From positions 3,713,943-3,777,942 of the forward strand of contig NC_007626.1 in the NCBI RefSeq assembly GCF_000009985.1: DNA of 64,000 nucleotides. Direction: 5' to 3'. Position numbers and translations under genes: made by a program. Below the pieces are notes generated by a model, which was not told the DNA's origin, made no database searches, and saw only the letters and a program-made list of their open reading frames with translations. This stretch comes from Paramagnetospirillum magneticum AMB-1 (GTDB lineage Bacteria > Pseudomonadota > Alphaproteobacteria > Rhodospirillales > Magnetospirillaceae). This document shows positions 33,663 through 42,742 of the stretch, piece by piece; position 1 is the stretch's first letter; every line of letters begins with the position of its first letter.

Positions 33663-36137
33663 TTAACCCTGGGTTTCAGCAAGGGAAAAGCGGAAAACGC
33701 TGCCCCGATCAGGCTCGGACTCGACCCAGATCCGGCCGCCGTGGCGCTCGACGATCTTCTTGCAGATCGCCAGCCCAATGCCGGTGCCGTCGTAATGCTC
33801 GCGGGTGTGCAGGCGCTGGAAAACCAGGAAGATGCGGTCGAAATAAGCGGGCTCGATGCCGATGCCGTTGTCGGCCACCGAGATGACCCAGCCCCCCGCC
33901 CCCGGCTCGGCCGTGACCGTGACCACGGGTTGGCGATCGGGGGACCGATATTTCAGCGCATTGCCGATCAGGTTCTGCAACAGCCGCAGCATCTGGGAGC
34001 GATCGGCGGTGACCTGGGGCATGGGACCGACTTCGATTCGGCCCCCGGTCTCGGTCAGCGCCGCCCCCAGATTGGCCATGACGTCGTCCAGCACCTCGCC
34101 CATCCCAAAGGACTCGAACTGCCCGCCCAGCCGCTCGACCCGGGAATATTCCAGCAGATCGCGGATCATGGCCTGCATGCGCTTGGCGCCATCCACCAGA
34201 AAGGCGATGAACTCGTCGGCATCGTCATCCAGCCGCCCGCGATAGCGCCGCTCGATCAACTGGGCATAGCCGGCGATCATGCGCAGCGGTTCTTGCAGAT
34301 CGTGGGAGGTGACGTAGGCGAACTGCTCCAGTTCCTTGTTGGAGGCATCAAGCCTGACCAGCAGTTCCCGGGACCGGGCCTCCATGGCTTTGCGCTCGCT
34401 GACGTCGCGGCATATGAACAGCAGGCAGTCCAGGTCGTCGAGAACCACCTTCTGCACCGCGATCAGCGTGTCGAAGACCTCGCCGTTCTTGCGGCGCAGC
34501 CGGGTCTCGAAATTGACCACCTGCCCGTCGCGGCGGGCGGCCTCCACCAGCCTGGCCCGGTCCTCGGGGTCAGCCCAGACGCCCATTCCCAAGGCGGTGT
34601 GCCCCATGAGGTCCAAGCGGGAATAGCCCAACATGTCGGCGAAAGCGTCATTGAGATCGATATAGCGCCCGTCCTCGGTCAGGGAGATCACCATGGCGTC
34701 GGGACTGGCGCGGAAGGCCTTGGCGAATTTTTCCTCCGACAGCCGAAGACGGCGCTCGGCCTCCTTGGCGGCGGTGATGTCCTCGATGGTCCCCACCAGC
34801 CCGCCGGCGGGCCCCTCCTCCACCGACAGCGCCGCGGCGTGGCCGCGCACCCAGCGGATGGCGCCGTCGCCGCGCATCAGGCGCATCTCCGCCAGAAACT
34901 CGCCCTGGCCGTTCACATGGCCGCGCCATAGAGCCGCCACCGCCTCGCGGTCGTCGGGATGGACCACCTGGCACCATTTCTCCCCCAGGAGTTCGCTTCG
35001 TCCCCGGCCCGCCAGTTCCAGCCAGCGTTCGTTGGCATAAAGGCAGGTCCCCTCGGCATCGGCCTGGAACACCCCCACGGGGGAGTGCTCGGTCAGCATG
35101 CGGTAGCGAGCCTCGCTGGCGGCCAGGGCCTGCTGGACACGCTGGCGCTCGGCCAGCCTCCGGTCCGACACCATGGCCAGACCAAAGGTCACCAGGGCCA
35201 GAAGCAAGGTCGCGCCGCCCTGCAGCGCCGTGTCGCGGGACCAGGTCATCAGGACCTCGGTCAGCGACATCCCCACCGCCACCACCAGCGGATGCTTCTC
35301 CAGCCGGCGATAGGCGATCACCCGTTCGTGGCCGTCGGTGGCAGAAGTTCCGAGAAGCGTTCCCCGCGGCGCCGTGGCCAGGTGAGCCATCACGGCCCCC
35401 TTCGCCACCGAGACCCCGCGCCAGGCGTCGCTGTTGGGCAGCCGGGCCAAAATGATGCCGTCCTCGCGCAGCAAGGTGGCGCGCCCGCCGTCGCTGGGCA
35501 GGACCGAGCGCAATTCGTCCTCGAAGATCTTGGGATCGACCGAAACGGCCACCATGCCAGCCAGCCGGCCGTCCTCCGTGCGGATGGGACGGGCCGCGAT
35601 GATGCTGTTTCCCGTCACCACGCGGCTTTGCAGCGGTGCGCTGATGAAAATGGGAAGCGTCGGATTCTCGGCCAGGGCCTTGAAGTACTCGCGGTCATGC
35701 ACATCGGTGCCCGCCATGCCGGGCATGGTCCCCGCCACCATGACCCCCCGGGCATCGATGAACACGGCGCTGCGGATCTCGGGGATGAACTTCATGCGGT
35801 TGGCGAGCGCGGCGAGGGCGCGCTGCGGGTCGGCGACCCGCCCGTCGGGAGCCACCTCCTCCATCTCGGACAGCAACTGATCGATGCTGCGCATCACGCC
35901 CGCGATGTGCTCTTCCGAGACCCGGGTCAACGCCTCGACCAGATGCTTGGTATCGGCGATTTCCTTGCGATACGAGCCCACCGCCTGCCAGATGGTCAGC
36001 GCCGCCAGACAGGGAATCACCACCATCGCCAGCAAGCGGGCCCGCCAGGAATTGCCCGGCCGGGTCAGACCCGCCACGTCATGGCCGGCGCCTTGCGATG
36101 GCGCCTTGGAGGGCGGTTCCGGCTGCTGCTCGTTCAT
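33663..36137 (-). CDS. membrane-bound PAS-PAS sensor histidine kinase
   Basis: A protein of about 824 residues if begun at the ATG at 36137; an in-frame ATG at 36185 adds 16 residues and neither has a strong ribosome site. Order: basic cytoplasmic start, transmembrane helix (LLAMVVIPCLAALTIW), a periplasmic sensory region of about 260 residues resembling double-Cache domains, a second membrane helix (GATLLLALVTFGLAMV), two PAS domains (MLTEHSPVGVFQAD and AFRASPDAMVISLTEDG), a HisKA domain with the phospho-accepting His in SHDLQEPLRM (about residue 612), and a HATPase domain with N box NLIGNALKYRS, then DNGIGI and GTGIGLAICKKI. There is no receiver domain and no response regulator beside it. 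It lies directly upstream of the giant adhesin on the same strand, but a regulatory link is only suggested by position. Confidence 0.9.
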   Translation of the reverse strand: MNEQQPEPPSKAPSQGAGHDVAGLTRPGNSWRARLLAMVVIPCLAALTIWQAVGSYRKEIADTKHLVEALTRVSEEHIAGVMRSIDQLLSEMEEVAPDGRVADPQRALAALANRMKFIPEIRSAVFIDARGVMVAGTMPGMAGTDVHDREYFKALAENPTLPIFISAPLQSRVVTGNSIIAARPIRTEDGRLAGMVAVSVDPKIFEDELRSVLPSDGGRATLLREDGIILARLPNSDAWRGVSVAKGAVMAHLATAPRGTLLGTSATDGHERVIAYRRLEKHPLVVAVGMSLTEVLMTWSRDTALQGGATLLLALVTFGLAMVSDRRLAERQRVQQALAASEARYRMLTEHSPVGVFQADAEGTCLYANERWLELAGRGRSELLGEKWCQVVHPDDREAVAALWRGHVNGQGEFLAEMRLMRGDGAIRWVRGHAAALSVEEGPAGGLVGTIEDITAAKEAERRLRLSEEKFAKAFRASPDAMVISLTEDGRYIDLNDAFADMLGYSRLDLMGHTALGMGVWADPEDRARLVEAARRDGQVVNFETRLRRKNGEVFDTLIAVQKVVLDDLDCLLFICRDVSERKAMEARSRELLVRLDASNKELEQFAYVTSHDLQEPLRMIAGYAQLIERRYRGRLDDDADEFIAFLVDGAKRMQAMIRDLLEYSRVERLGGQFESFGMGEVLDDVMANLGAALTETGGRIEVGPMPQVTADRSQMLRLLQNLIGNALKYRSPDRQPVVTVTAEPGAGGWVISVADNGIGIEPAYFDRIFLVFQRLHTREHYDGTGIGLAICKKIVERHGGRIWVESEPDRGSVFRFSLAETQG

Positions 36138-36240
36138 GCGCAAAAGAATACATGCGGATGGTTGGTCTAACAACCATGGCACCATACCCCTGCATCAGCG
36201 GCCCATCAGCGCTGCCTATTGACCTCCGCCCCCACCACTC

Positions 36241-36266
36241 GCTAAAACCAAACCGTTCAGTTTAGC
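36241..36266. promoter_or_regulatory. candidate repressor operator upstream of the RND pair
   Basis: In the gap between the divergent kinase and efflux genes lies a dyad: GCTAAA (36241-36246) is mirrored by TTTAGC (36261-36266). An inner palindrome-like AAACCGTTCAGTTT (36250-36263) fits AAACYGWWCRGTTT. Such dyads in front of RND operons are usually TetR/AcrR-type operators; no such regulator gene is in the window. Confidence 0.45.
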
Positions 36267-36341
36267 TTGGCGGCACCTCCCTGCCCGCCGTCCGGCATGA
36301 CCGAGATTTCCCGACACACCCGCCGAAACGAGACCGGACCC

Positions 36342-37502
36342 ATGGACCATCAACCGCGTCGTCCCAAGCTTCCGCTTCCCGTCCTGCTGCTGGGCGGACT
36401 GGCGCTGGCCGGCGTGGCGGCGGGCGTGGTCTCGTTCTCGTCCACCTCGTCGGGACCGGCCGGCGCGCCGCCGCCCGCCGGCCCCGCCGTGACGGTGGCC
36501 ACGCCCGCCAGCCGCACCATCACCGACTGGAGCGAATACACCGGCCAGTTCGCCGCCGTGGATTACGTCGAGATCCGGGCCAGGGTGAACGGCTACCTGA
36601 CCGAAGTGCACTTCACCGACGGCCAGCTGGTCAACAAGGGCGACCTGCTGTTCGTCATCGACCCGCGGCCTTACGAGATCGCCCTGGCCTCGGCCCGGGC
36701 CAAGCTCGACCAGGCCATGGGCACCAAGGAATACGCCAAGCGGCAATTGTCGCGGGCCGGCGAGTTGCACCGCAAGGAATTCGTCGCCGAGAGTACCCTG
36801 GACCAGCGCACCGAGGAATCGCGTGGCGCCGGCGCCACGGTGGAGGCGGCCCGCGCCGCCGTCCGCGACGCCGAGCTGAACCTGCAATTCACCCGCGTCA
36901 CCGCTCCCATCTCGGGCCGGATCGGCGCCAAGCAGGTGAGTATCGGCAATCTGGTCACCGGCGGCCCCACCGTGGCCTCGCCCACCTTGCTCAGCACCAT
37001 CGTCTCCCAGGACCCCATCCACGTGACCTTCGACCTGACCGAGGCCGATTACCTGGCCCAGGCCAAGCGCGGCAACGCGGTGGGCACGCCGGTGCAGTTG
37101 CGGCTGATGAGCGAGACCGGCTGGCCGCGCGAAGGCAAGCTCGACTTCGTCGACAACCAGATCGACAAGGGCACTGGCACCATCCGCGCCCGCGCCGTCC
37201 TGGCCAACGCCGAGGGCCAAGTGCCGTCGGGGGCCTTCGGCCGGGTCCGCCTCGCCACCTCGGTTCCCTATACGAGCCTGATGGTGCCCGACACTGCCAT
37301 CGTCACCGACCAGGCGCGCAAGCTGGTGATGACCGTCAAGGACGGGACGGTGGTGCCCAAGCCGGTGGTTCTCGGCCCCAAGGACGGCGAATTGCGGGTG
37401 ATCCGCGACGGCCTCGCCCCCGACGACCAGGTGATCATCAACGGGCTGATGCGCGCCCGGCCCGGCGCCAAGGTTTCCGCCCAGCCCGGCAAGATCGAAT
37501 AG
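36342..37502 (+). CDS. RND efflux periplasmic adaptor (MexE/AcrA family)
   Basis: A 386-residue membrane-fusion protein. It has an N-terminal hydrophobic anchor (LPVLLLGGLALAGVAAGVV), a lipoyl half-motif (VEIRARVNGYLTEVHFTDGQLVNKGDLLFVIDPRPY is the classic region), a helical hairpin with ELHRKEFVAESTLDQR, the second lipoyl half (TRVTAPISGRIG) and a beta-barrel/membrane-proximal end (VPDTAIVTDQARKLVMTV). These proteins bridge the inner-membrane pump and the outer-membrane channel. The pump gene starts 18 bases after its stop, so the two form an operon. I chose the ATG at 36342, just before the basic anchor; in-frame upstream starts (36297 and 36267) are possible. No outer-membrane channel gene follows. 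Confidence 0.92.
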   Translation: MDHQPRRPKLPLPVLLLGGLALAGVAAGVVSFSSTSSGPAGAPPPAGPAVTVATPASRTITDWSEYTGQFAAVDYVEIRARVNGYLTEVHFTDGQLVNKGDLLFVIDPRPYEIALASARAKLDQAMGTKEYAKRQLSRAGELHRKEFVAESTLDQRTEESRGAGATVEAARAAVRDAELNLQFTRVTAPISGRIGAKQVSIGNLVTGGPTVASPTLLSTIVSQDPIHVTFDLTEADYLAQAKRGNAVGTPVQLRLMSETGWPREGKLDFVDNQIDKGTGTIRARAVLANAEGQVPSGAFGRVRLATSVPYTSLMVPDTAIVTDQARKLVMTVKDGTVVPKPVVLGPKDGELRVIRDGLAPDDQVIINGLMRARPGAKVSAQPGKIE

Positions 37503-37520
37503 CGGGATCGGACCCACGCC

Positions 37521-40500
37521 ATGCGCCTGTCCCACTTTTTCATCGACCGCCCCATCTTCGCCACCGTGGTGTCGGTGCTGATCACCATCATCGGCGCCAT
37601 CACCTATTTCGCCCTGCCGGTGGCCCAGTATCCCGAGATCGCGCCGCCCACCATCGTGGTCAGCGCCTCCTATCCCGGCGCCTCGGCCCAGGTGGTGGCC
37701 GACACCGTCGCCACGCCGCTGGAGCAGCAGATCAACGGCGTCGAGAACATGCTGTACATGAACAGCCAGGCCACCGGCGACGGCAACCTGAAGCTGACCG
37801 TGACCTTCGCTCTCGGCACCAATCTCGACACCGCCCAGGTGCTGGTGCAGAACCGCGTGGCCATCGCCACCGCCCGCCTGCCCGACGACGTCAAGCGCAT
37901 CGGCATCACCGTGGCCAAGAACTCGCCCGACATGCTGATGGTGGTGCACGTCAATTCGCCCGACGGCTCGCGCGAGCAGTTGTACCTGTCCAATTTCGCC
38001 ACGCTGCAGATGATCGACGTGCTGGCCCGCCTGGACGGCGTCGGCGAGGTGCGCATCTTCGGCGCGCGCGATTACGCCATGCGGGTGTGGATCGACCCGG
38101 ACAAGGCGGCGGCGCGCAACCTGACCGCCGGCGAGGTGGTCAAGGCGCTGCAGGCCCAGAACGTCCAGATCGCCGCCGGCGTGCTGGACCAGCCGCCGGT
38201 GCCCAAGCAGGGCGCCTTCCAGCTTTCGGTGCAGACCCAGGGCCGCCTGCTCGACCCCGCCCAGTTCGGCGAGGTCATCGTCAAGGCCGATTCCTCGGGC
38301 CGGGTGGTGCGCCTCAAGGACGTGGCGCGCATCGAGCTGGGCGCCCAGGATTACAGCGTCAACGGCTATCTCAACGGCAACAACGCCGTGCCGGTGGCGG
38401 TATTCCAGCGCCCCGGCTCCAACGCCCTGGCCACCGCCGAGCGGGTCATCGCCAAGGTGGAGGAGCTGTCCAGGACCTTCCCCTCGGGCGTCTCCTACAC
38501 CATCGCCTACAACCCCACCCAGTTCATCGCCCAGTCGGTCAAGGCGGTGATCAAGACCATCTTCGAGGCGGTCATCCTGGTGGTCTTCGTGGTGATCCTG
38601 TTCCTGCAGACCTGGCGGGCCTCGCTGATCCCGCTGGCCGCCATCCCGGTGTCGCTGGTGGGCACCTTCGCGGTGCTGGGCGCCATGGGGTATTCGCTCA
38701 ACAACCTGTCGCTGTTCGGGCTGGTCCTGGCGGTGGGCATCGTGGTCGACGACGCCATCGTGGTGGTGGAGAACGTCGAGCGCAACATGAAGGACGGCAT
38801 GAACGCCCGTTCCGCCGCCCACCAGACCATGGACGAGGTGGGCAGCGCCCTGATCTCCATCGCCCTGGTGCTGTGCGCGGTGTTCATTCCCGCCGCCTTC
38901 ATCCCCGGCATCTCGGGCCAGTTCTTCCGCCAGTTCGCGGTGACCATCGCCGCGTCGACGGTGATCTCGCTGATCGTGTCGCTGACCCTGTCGCCGGCGC
39001 TGTGCGCCCTGCTGTTCCGCGGCCACGGCCCGCTGGACCACCACGAGGAGACCGGCTGGCGCCGCCAGGTGGCCCGCTTCTTCACCTGGTTCAACCATAA
39101 TTTCGACCGGCTGGCCGGCGGCTATGGCGGCATGACCCGCTCGGTGGTCCGCAAGTCGGGAATCATGCTGCTGCTCTATGCCGGGCTGATCGGCGCCGCC
39201 GGGGTCGAGTTCGTCAAGACCCCCAAGGGCTTCATTCCCGAGATGGACCAGGGGTATCTGATCACCGTGGTCCAGTTGCCGCCCGGCGCCTCGCTGTCGC
39301 GCACCGACGCGGCGGTCAAGCGTGTCGCCGCCATCATGGCCGAGACCCCCGGCGTGGCCCATACCCTGGCCTTCGCCGGCCTGGACGGCGCCACCTTCAC
39401 CAACGCCTCCAACGGCGCGGCCATCTTCACGCCCTTGAAGCCCTTCGAGGAGCGCTATGCCCAGGGGCTGTCGGCCAACGTGATCATGGCCGACCTGAGA
39501 AAGCGCCTGTCCACGGTCCAGGACGCCTTCATCATCACCATCGCCCCGCCGCCGGTGCGCGGCATCGGCACCGCCGGCGGCTTCAAGATGATGCTGCAGG
39601 ACAAGGGCGGGCACGGGTCCAAGGCGCTGGAGGACGTGGCGCTGGACATGGCGGCCGAGGCCAACAAGATTCCCGGCCTGCAGGGTATCTTCACCCTGTT
39701 CAACACCCGGACGCCCAATGTCTACGCCGACATCGACCGGGTGCGCGCCCAGATGCTGGGGGTGCCCACCGACCGGGTGTCCGAGGCGCTGCAGGTCTAT
39801 CTCGGCTCGGCCTTCGTCAACGAGTTCAACTATCTGGGCCGCACCTTCCGCGTCACCGCCCAGGCCGACGCCCCCTTCCGCAACGAAGTGGAAGACATCG
39901 CCAACATCAAGGTCCGCAACGACAAGGGCCAGATGGTGCCCATCGGCGCCGTGTCCTCGTTCCGCTTCGATACCGGGCCGTACCGCGTGCCGCGCTACAA
40001 CCTGTTCCCGGCGGCCGAGGTGCAGGGGTCGGCGGCGCCGGGCTATGCCAGCGGCTATGCCCTGGAGCAGATGCGAGCCCTGGCGGCCGAGCGCCTGCCC
40101 GAGGGATTCGGCTTCGAGTGGACCGAGCTGGCGCTGCAGGAATTGCTGGCCGGCAACAACGGATTGTTCGTGTTCGCCGCCTCGGTGCTGTTCGTCTTCC
40201 TACTGCTGGCCGCCCAGTATGAAAGCTGGTCGCTGCCCGCCGCCGTGGTGCTGATCGTGCCCATGTGCCTGCTGGCCGCCGTCACCGGCCTGATCATCCG
40301 GGGTCTGCCCATCAACATCCTGGCGCAGATCGGCTTCATCGTGCTGATCGGGCTGGCGGCCAAGAACGCCATCCTGATCGTCGAGTTCGCAAGACAGGCG
40401 GAATCCGAAGGCATGGACCGCATCGAAGCGGCGGTGCATGCCGGCCGCACCCGCCTGCGGCCCATCCTGATGACCTCGCTGGCCTTCATCCTGGGCGTGC

Positions 40501-40700
40501 TGCCCCTGGTGGCGGGGACTGGGGCGGGCGCCGAAATGCGCCAGAGCCTGGGCACCGCCGTGTTCTACGGCATGCTGGGCGTCACCGCCTTCGGGCTGGT
40601 GTTCACGCCCATCTTCTACGTGGTGATCCGCAAGATGGTGGCGGGGCATCACGCCCGCGCCGCCGCCGCCCACGCGGCCGAGGAAGCGCGGGGGCGGTAG
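37521..40700 (+). CDS. RND multidrug efflux pump, HAE1 family (MexF/AcrB-like)
   Basis: 1,059 residues, normal for HAE1 transporters. It has the typical start MRLSHFFIDRPIFATVVSV, twelve predicted membrane helices in two groups (one after the start, eleven from about residues 340-550 and 870-1040), and two large periplasmic loops. The proton-relay signature GIVVDDAIVVVENVER lies near residue 405. The second half opens with KSGIMLLLYAGLIGAA and KTPKGFIPEMDQGY. It exports amphiphilic drugs in exchange for protons, working with the adaptor encoded just upstream. Sequence details (long loops, AKNAILIVEFARQ near the C-terminus) fit the MexF subgroup, but the substrate cannot be told. Confidence 0.94.
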   Translation: MRLSHFFIDRPIFATVVSVLITIIGAITYFALPVAQYPEIAPPTIVVSASYPGASAQVVADTVATPLEQQINGVENMLYMNSQATGDGNLKLTVTFALGTNLDTAQVLVQNRVAIATARLPDDVKRIGITVAKNSPDMLMVVHVNSPDGSREQLYLSNFATLQMIDVLARLDGVGEVRIFGARDYAMRVWIDPDKAAARNLTAGEVVKALQAQNVQIAAGVLDQPPVPKQGAFQLSVQTQGRLLDPAQFGEVIVKADSSGRVVRLKDVARIELGAQDYSVNGYLNGNNAVPVAVFQRPGSNALATAERVIAKVEELSRTFPSGVSYTIAYNPTQFIAQSVKAVIKTIFEAVILVVFVVILFLQTWRASLIPLAAIPVSLVGTFAVLGAMGYSLNNLSLFGLVLAVGIVVDDAIVVVENVERNMKDGMNARSAAHQTMDEVGSALISIALVLCAVFIPAAFIPGISGQFFRQFAVTIAASTVISLIVSLTLSPALCALLFRGHGPLDHHEETGWRRQVARFFTWFNHNFDRLAGGYGGMTRSVVRKSGIMLLLYAGLIGAAGVEFVKTPKGFIPEMDQGYLITVVQLPPGASLSRTDAAVKRVAAIMAETPGVAHTLAFAGLDGATFTNASNGAAIFTPLKPFEERYAQGLSANVIMADLRKRLSTVQDAFIITIAPPPVRGIGTAGGFKMMLQDKGGHGSKALEDVALDMAAEANKIPGLQGIFTLFNTRTPNVYADIDRVRAQMLGVPTDRVSEALQVYLGSAFVNEFNYLGRTFRVTAQADAPFRNEVEDIANIKVRNDKGQMVPIGAVSSFRFDTGPYRVPRYNLFPAAEVQGSAAPGYASGYALEQMRALAAERLPEGFGFEWTELALQELLAGNNGLFVFAASVLFVFLLLAAQYESWSLPAAVVLIVPMCLLAAVTGLIIRGLPINILAQIGFIVLIGLAAKNAILIVEFARQAESEGMDRIEAAVHAGRTRLRPILMTSLAFILGVLPLVAGTGAGAEMRQSLGTAVFYGMLGVTAFGLVFTPIFYVVIRKMVAGHHARAAAAHAAEEARGR

Positions 40701-40712
40701 ATCCGCCCCCGC
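40688..40712. terminator. GC-rich hairpin at the end of the RND pump gene
   Basis: A perfect 10-bp stem GCGGGGGCGG (40688-40697) with CCGCCCCCGC (40703-40712) has a 5-base loop and includes the pump's stop codon. It lies between the convergent pump and cytochrome genes, so it could act in both directions. There is no strong T run on either side. Confidence 0.5.
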
Positions 40713-40721
40713 GTCGCCCGA

Positions 40722-41078
40722 CTACTTCAGGGTCTTCAGGTACTCGACCATGGCGGAGACGTCCGCTGGGTTCTTGAGGCCGGCGAACACCATCTTGTTG
40801 CCGGGGATGGTGTCCTTGGGATTGGCGATGTAGGCCGCCAGATTGGCGTCGTCCCAGGACTTGCCCCAGCCGGTCAGAGCCGGCGAGTACTTGAATCCCG
40901 CCGCGGCGGTGCCGGCCTTGGACCCGGCCACGCCGTGCAGGCTGGGACCGATGCCGTTGGCGCCGGCTTCCACCTTGTGACAGGTCTTGCAGGCCGAAAA
41001 AGCGGCCGGCGGCTCGGCGGCCAGAGCGGTACCGGCCAGGGCCAAGGCTGCGGCGAAGGCGGCAAGCTGAAGCTTCAT
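40722..41078 (-). CDS. soluble class I cytochrome c (c2/c552-like)
   Basis: A 118-residue periplasmic protein. A signal peptide MKLQLAAFAAALALAGTALA is cut near residue 20. The heme motif CKTCH is at residues 30-34, GPSLHGVAGSKAG follows as in cytochrome c2, and the likely axial Met is in GNKMVF (M96). It ends in the conserved helix ADVSAMVEYLKTL. It carries electrons between respiratory or photosynthetic-type complexes. The ATG at 41078 has AGGGGGA upstream. It lies 60 bases behind the rubredoxin reductase gene on the same strand and may be cotranscribed with that operon or have its own promoter. Confidence 0.93.
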   Translation of the reverse strand: MKLQLAAFAAALALAGTALAAEPPAAFSACKTCHKVEAGANGIGPSLHGVAGSKAGTAAAGFKYSPALTGWGKSWDDANLAAYIANPKDTIPGNKMVFAGLKNPADVSAMVEYLKTLK

Positions 41079-41138
41079 CGGAATGGTCCCCCTAATACGT
41101 TTGTTGGTACCGCCAAGAAAAGCATCATTTGCGCTTTG

Positions 41139-42302
41139 TCACAACAGGTCAGGCATCTCCTTGGCCAGGCTCTGGCGCTCGTTGACGCGGGTGCCGGACA
41201 GCGCGAAGCCCAAGGCCTTGCCGCCGGGCGAGACGAACAGCGCCTTGCGGTCGCGGCCCTCGCCCTCCACCACCCACTCGCCGGCCGCGCCGGGAGGGGG
41301 CGGGCAGACCGCCATGGGAAGGGCCGGGGTCTTGACCACCACCGGCAGGGCGGGCAGCTTCAACTCGGTCTCGGTCCCGGCCAGGGTGGCGGCCAGGGTC
41401 TTGGCCTCGGCCATCAGCGGCAGAACGAAGGGCAACGGCCCGGCGGGAGTCTCGGCGCAATCGCCGATGGCGAAGATCGCCGGGTCCGAGGTCCGCAAGG
41501 TCCGGTCGACCACGATGCCCCGCTCCACCTTCAGCCCCGCCTCGGCCGCCAGCCGGATGCGCGGCACCAGCCCGATGGCCGACAGCGCCAGGTCGAAGGC
41601 GAGTTCGGTGCCGTCGTCAAGAACGGCGCGCCCCGCCGAGAACCGGGCCACCGAACGCCCCAGGTGGAAGGTCACCCCCGCCGCGCCCAGCGCCCTGGCC
41701 ATCTCCTCGCCCAGCGCCTGGGGAAGCAGGCGGCCGAGCGGCCAGGGCGCCGGGTCGACCACGGTGATTCCATACCCGGCTCCCACCAGATCATTGGCGA
41801 ATTCCGAGCCGATCAGCCCGGCGCCCACCAGCAGGACCCGCCCGCCGGCGCCCAGCGCGGCGCGCCAGTCGGCGTAGTCGTCCAGGTCGTTGACGGTGCG
41901 GATGCGGGCAGCCTCACTGCCCTCGACCGTGTAGGCCCGGGGATCGGCGCCGATGGCCAGCACCAGCCGGCCATAACCCAGCTCCACCTCGCCGCCGTCG
42001 GGACGGCGCAGCACCACCGCCTTGGCGTCGCGGCGGATGGCGGCGACCCGGTGGCGGACCAGGATGGTGGCCGATAGATCCGCCGCCATCTGGCCGGCGC
42101 TCTTCTGCACCAGGGTCGTGGGGTCCTTGCCCTGGGCGAAGGCGGCGGACAGCATGGGCTTGGAATAGGATTCCCCGCCATCCGCGGTGACGATGGTGAT
42201 GGCGACGTTGGCGTCCAGCTTCCTCAACTCGCGGGCCAGGGTATATCCCCCCAGCCCGCTGCCGAGGATAACCACGCCGTTTTGGGTGGCGGCGGTCTCC
42301 AT
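41139..42302 (-). CDS. FAD-dependent rubredoxin reductase
   Basis: 387 residues with the two-dinucleotide-fold layout of rubredoxin/ferredoxin reductases. An N-terminal FAD site GSGLGGYTLARE is at about residues 13-24, an NAD(P)H site GAGLIGSEFANDL about residues 160-172, and an FAD/phosphate motif FAIGDCAE about residue 280. It transfers electrons from NAD(P)H to rubredoxin. The start is only 3 bases after the stop of the adjacent rubredoxin gene. The gene closes an operon rubrerythrin - rubredoxin - rubredoxin - reductase, whose context supports peroxide or oxygen detoxification rather than alkane hydroxylation, since no alkane monooxygenase is present. Confidence 0.9.
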   Translation of the reverse strand: METAATQNGVVILGSGLGGYTLARELRKLDANVAITIVTADGGESYSKPMLSAAFAQGKDPTTLVQKSAGQMAADLSATILVRHRVAAIRRDAKAVVLRRPDGGEVELGYGRLVLAIGADPRAYTVEGSEAARIRTVNDLDDYADWRAALGAGGRVLLVGAGLIGSEFANDLVGAGYGITVVDPAPWPLGRLLPQALGEEMARALGAAGVTFHLGRSVARFSAGRAVLDDGTELAFDLALSAIGLVPRIRLAAEAGLKVERGIVVDRTLRTSDPAIFAIGDCAETPAGPLPFVLPLMAEAKTLAATLAGTETELKLPALPVVVKTPALPMAVCPPPPGAAGEWVVEGEGRDRKALFVSPGGKALGFALSGTRVNERQSLAKEMPDLL

Positions 42303-42305
42303 GGG

Positions 42306-42470
42306 TCAGTCCTCCTGGACTTCGAAGTCCGACTTGGACACGCCGCAATCGGGGCAAGACCAGTCGTCGGGAATGGCTTCGAAGGGGGTTCCAGGCGCGA
42401 TGCCGTCATCGGGCATGCCCACAGCCGGGTCATAGACGAAGCCGCACACGACACAGACATACTTTTTCAT
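42306..42470 (-). CDS. rubA: rubredoxin (54 residues)
   Basis: A full-length classical rubredoxin of 54 residues beginning MKKYVCVVCGFVYDP. The two iron-binding pairs C-x-x-C are at residues 6-9 and 39-42 (CVVC and CPDC). The conserved GxPF and IPDDWSCPDCG segments are present. It is a one-electron carrier between the reductase (3 bases downstream) and an acceptor, here most likely the rubrerythrin at the start of the operon. The ATG at 42470 has GGAGG-type sequence about 8 bases before it. Confidence 0.95.
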   Translation of the reverse strand: MKKYVCVVCGFVYDPAVGMPDDGIAPGTPFEAIPDDWSCPDCGVSKSDFEVQED

Positions 42471-42515
42471 GATCGGGTCCTCCTTGGTTTTGGGGCTCAG
42501 GCGGGGTTGGCCGTT

Positions 42516-42722
42516 TCAGATGGCCATCTTGGGCGGGATCCAGGCGGCTTCGCTATGGGGCTCGAAATCGGCCTTGGAGCAGCCGCAATCGGGGCACGAC
42601 CAGTCGTCGGGAATGTCCTCGAAGGCGGTGCCCGGGGGGATGCCGTCCTCGGGCAGACCGAGGACGGGGTCATAGACCAGGCCGCAGATCACACAGATCC
42701 AGATTTGATCATCGCTCATCAT
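42516..42722 (-). CDS. rubredoxin with C-terminal extension
   Basis: A second rubredoxin, 67-68 residues. CVIC and CPDC supply the four iron ligands, with GLVYDPVLGLPEDG and DIPDDWSCPDCG around them. Compared with the 54-residue neighbour it has a short N-terminal lead (MSDDQIWI) and a 14-residue tail ending WIPPKMAI. Two adjacent ATGs (42722 and 42719) follow AAGGAG; the second has the better spacing of 7 bases. It follows the rubrerythrin gene by 20 bases, so the two are surely cotranscribed. Confidence 0.94.
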   Translation of the reverse strand: MMSDDQIWICVICGLVYDPVLGLPEDGIPPGTAFEDIPDDWSCPDCGCSKADFEPHSEAAWIPPKMAI

Positions 42723-42742
42723 CGGTCTCCTTGCGTTGCCGC

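Noticed and set aside
36216..39614. Open frame of 1,132 codons antisense to the MexEF-like pair
   Set aside because: Low-complexity His/Asp/Gly-rich translation; the plus strand encodes unmistakable RND proteins.
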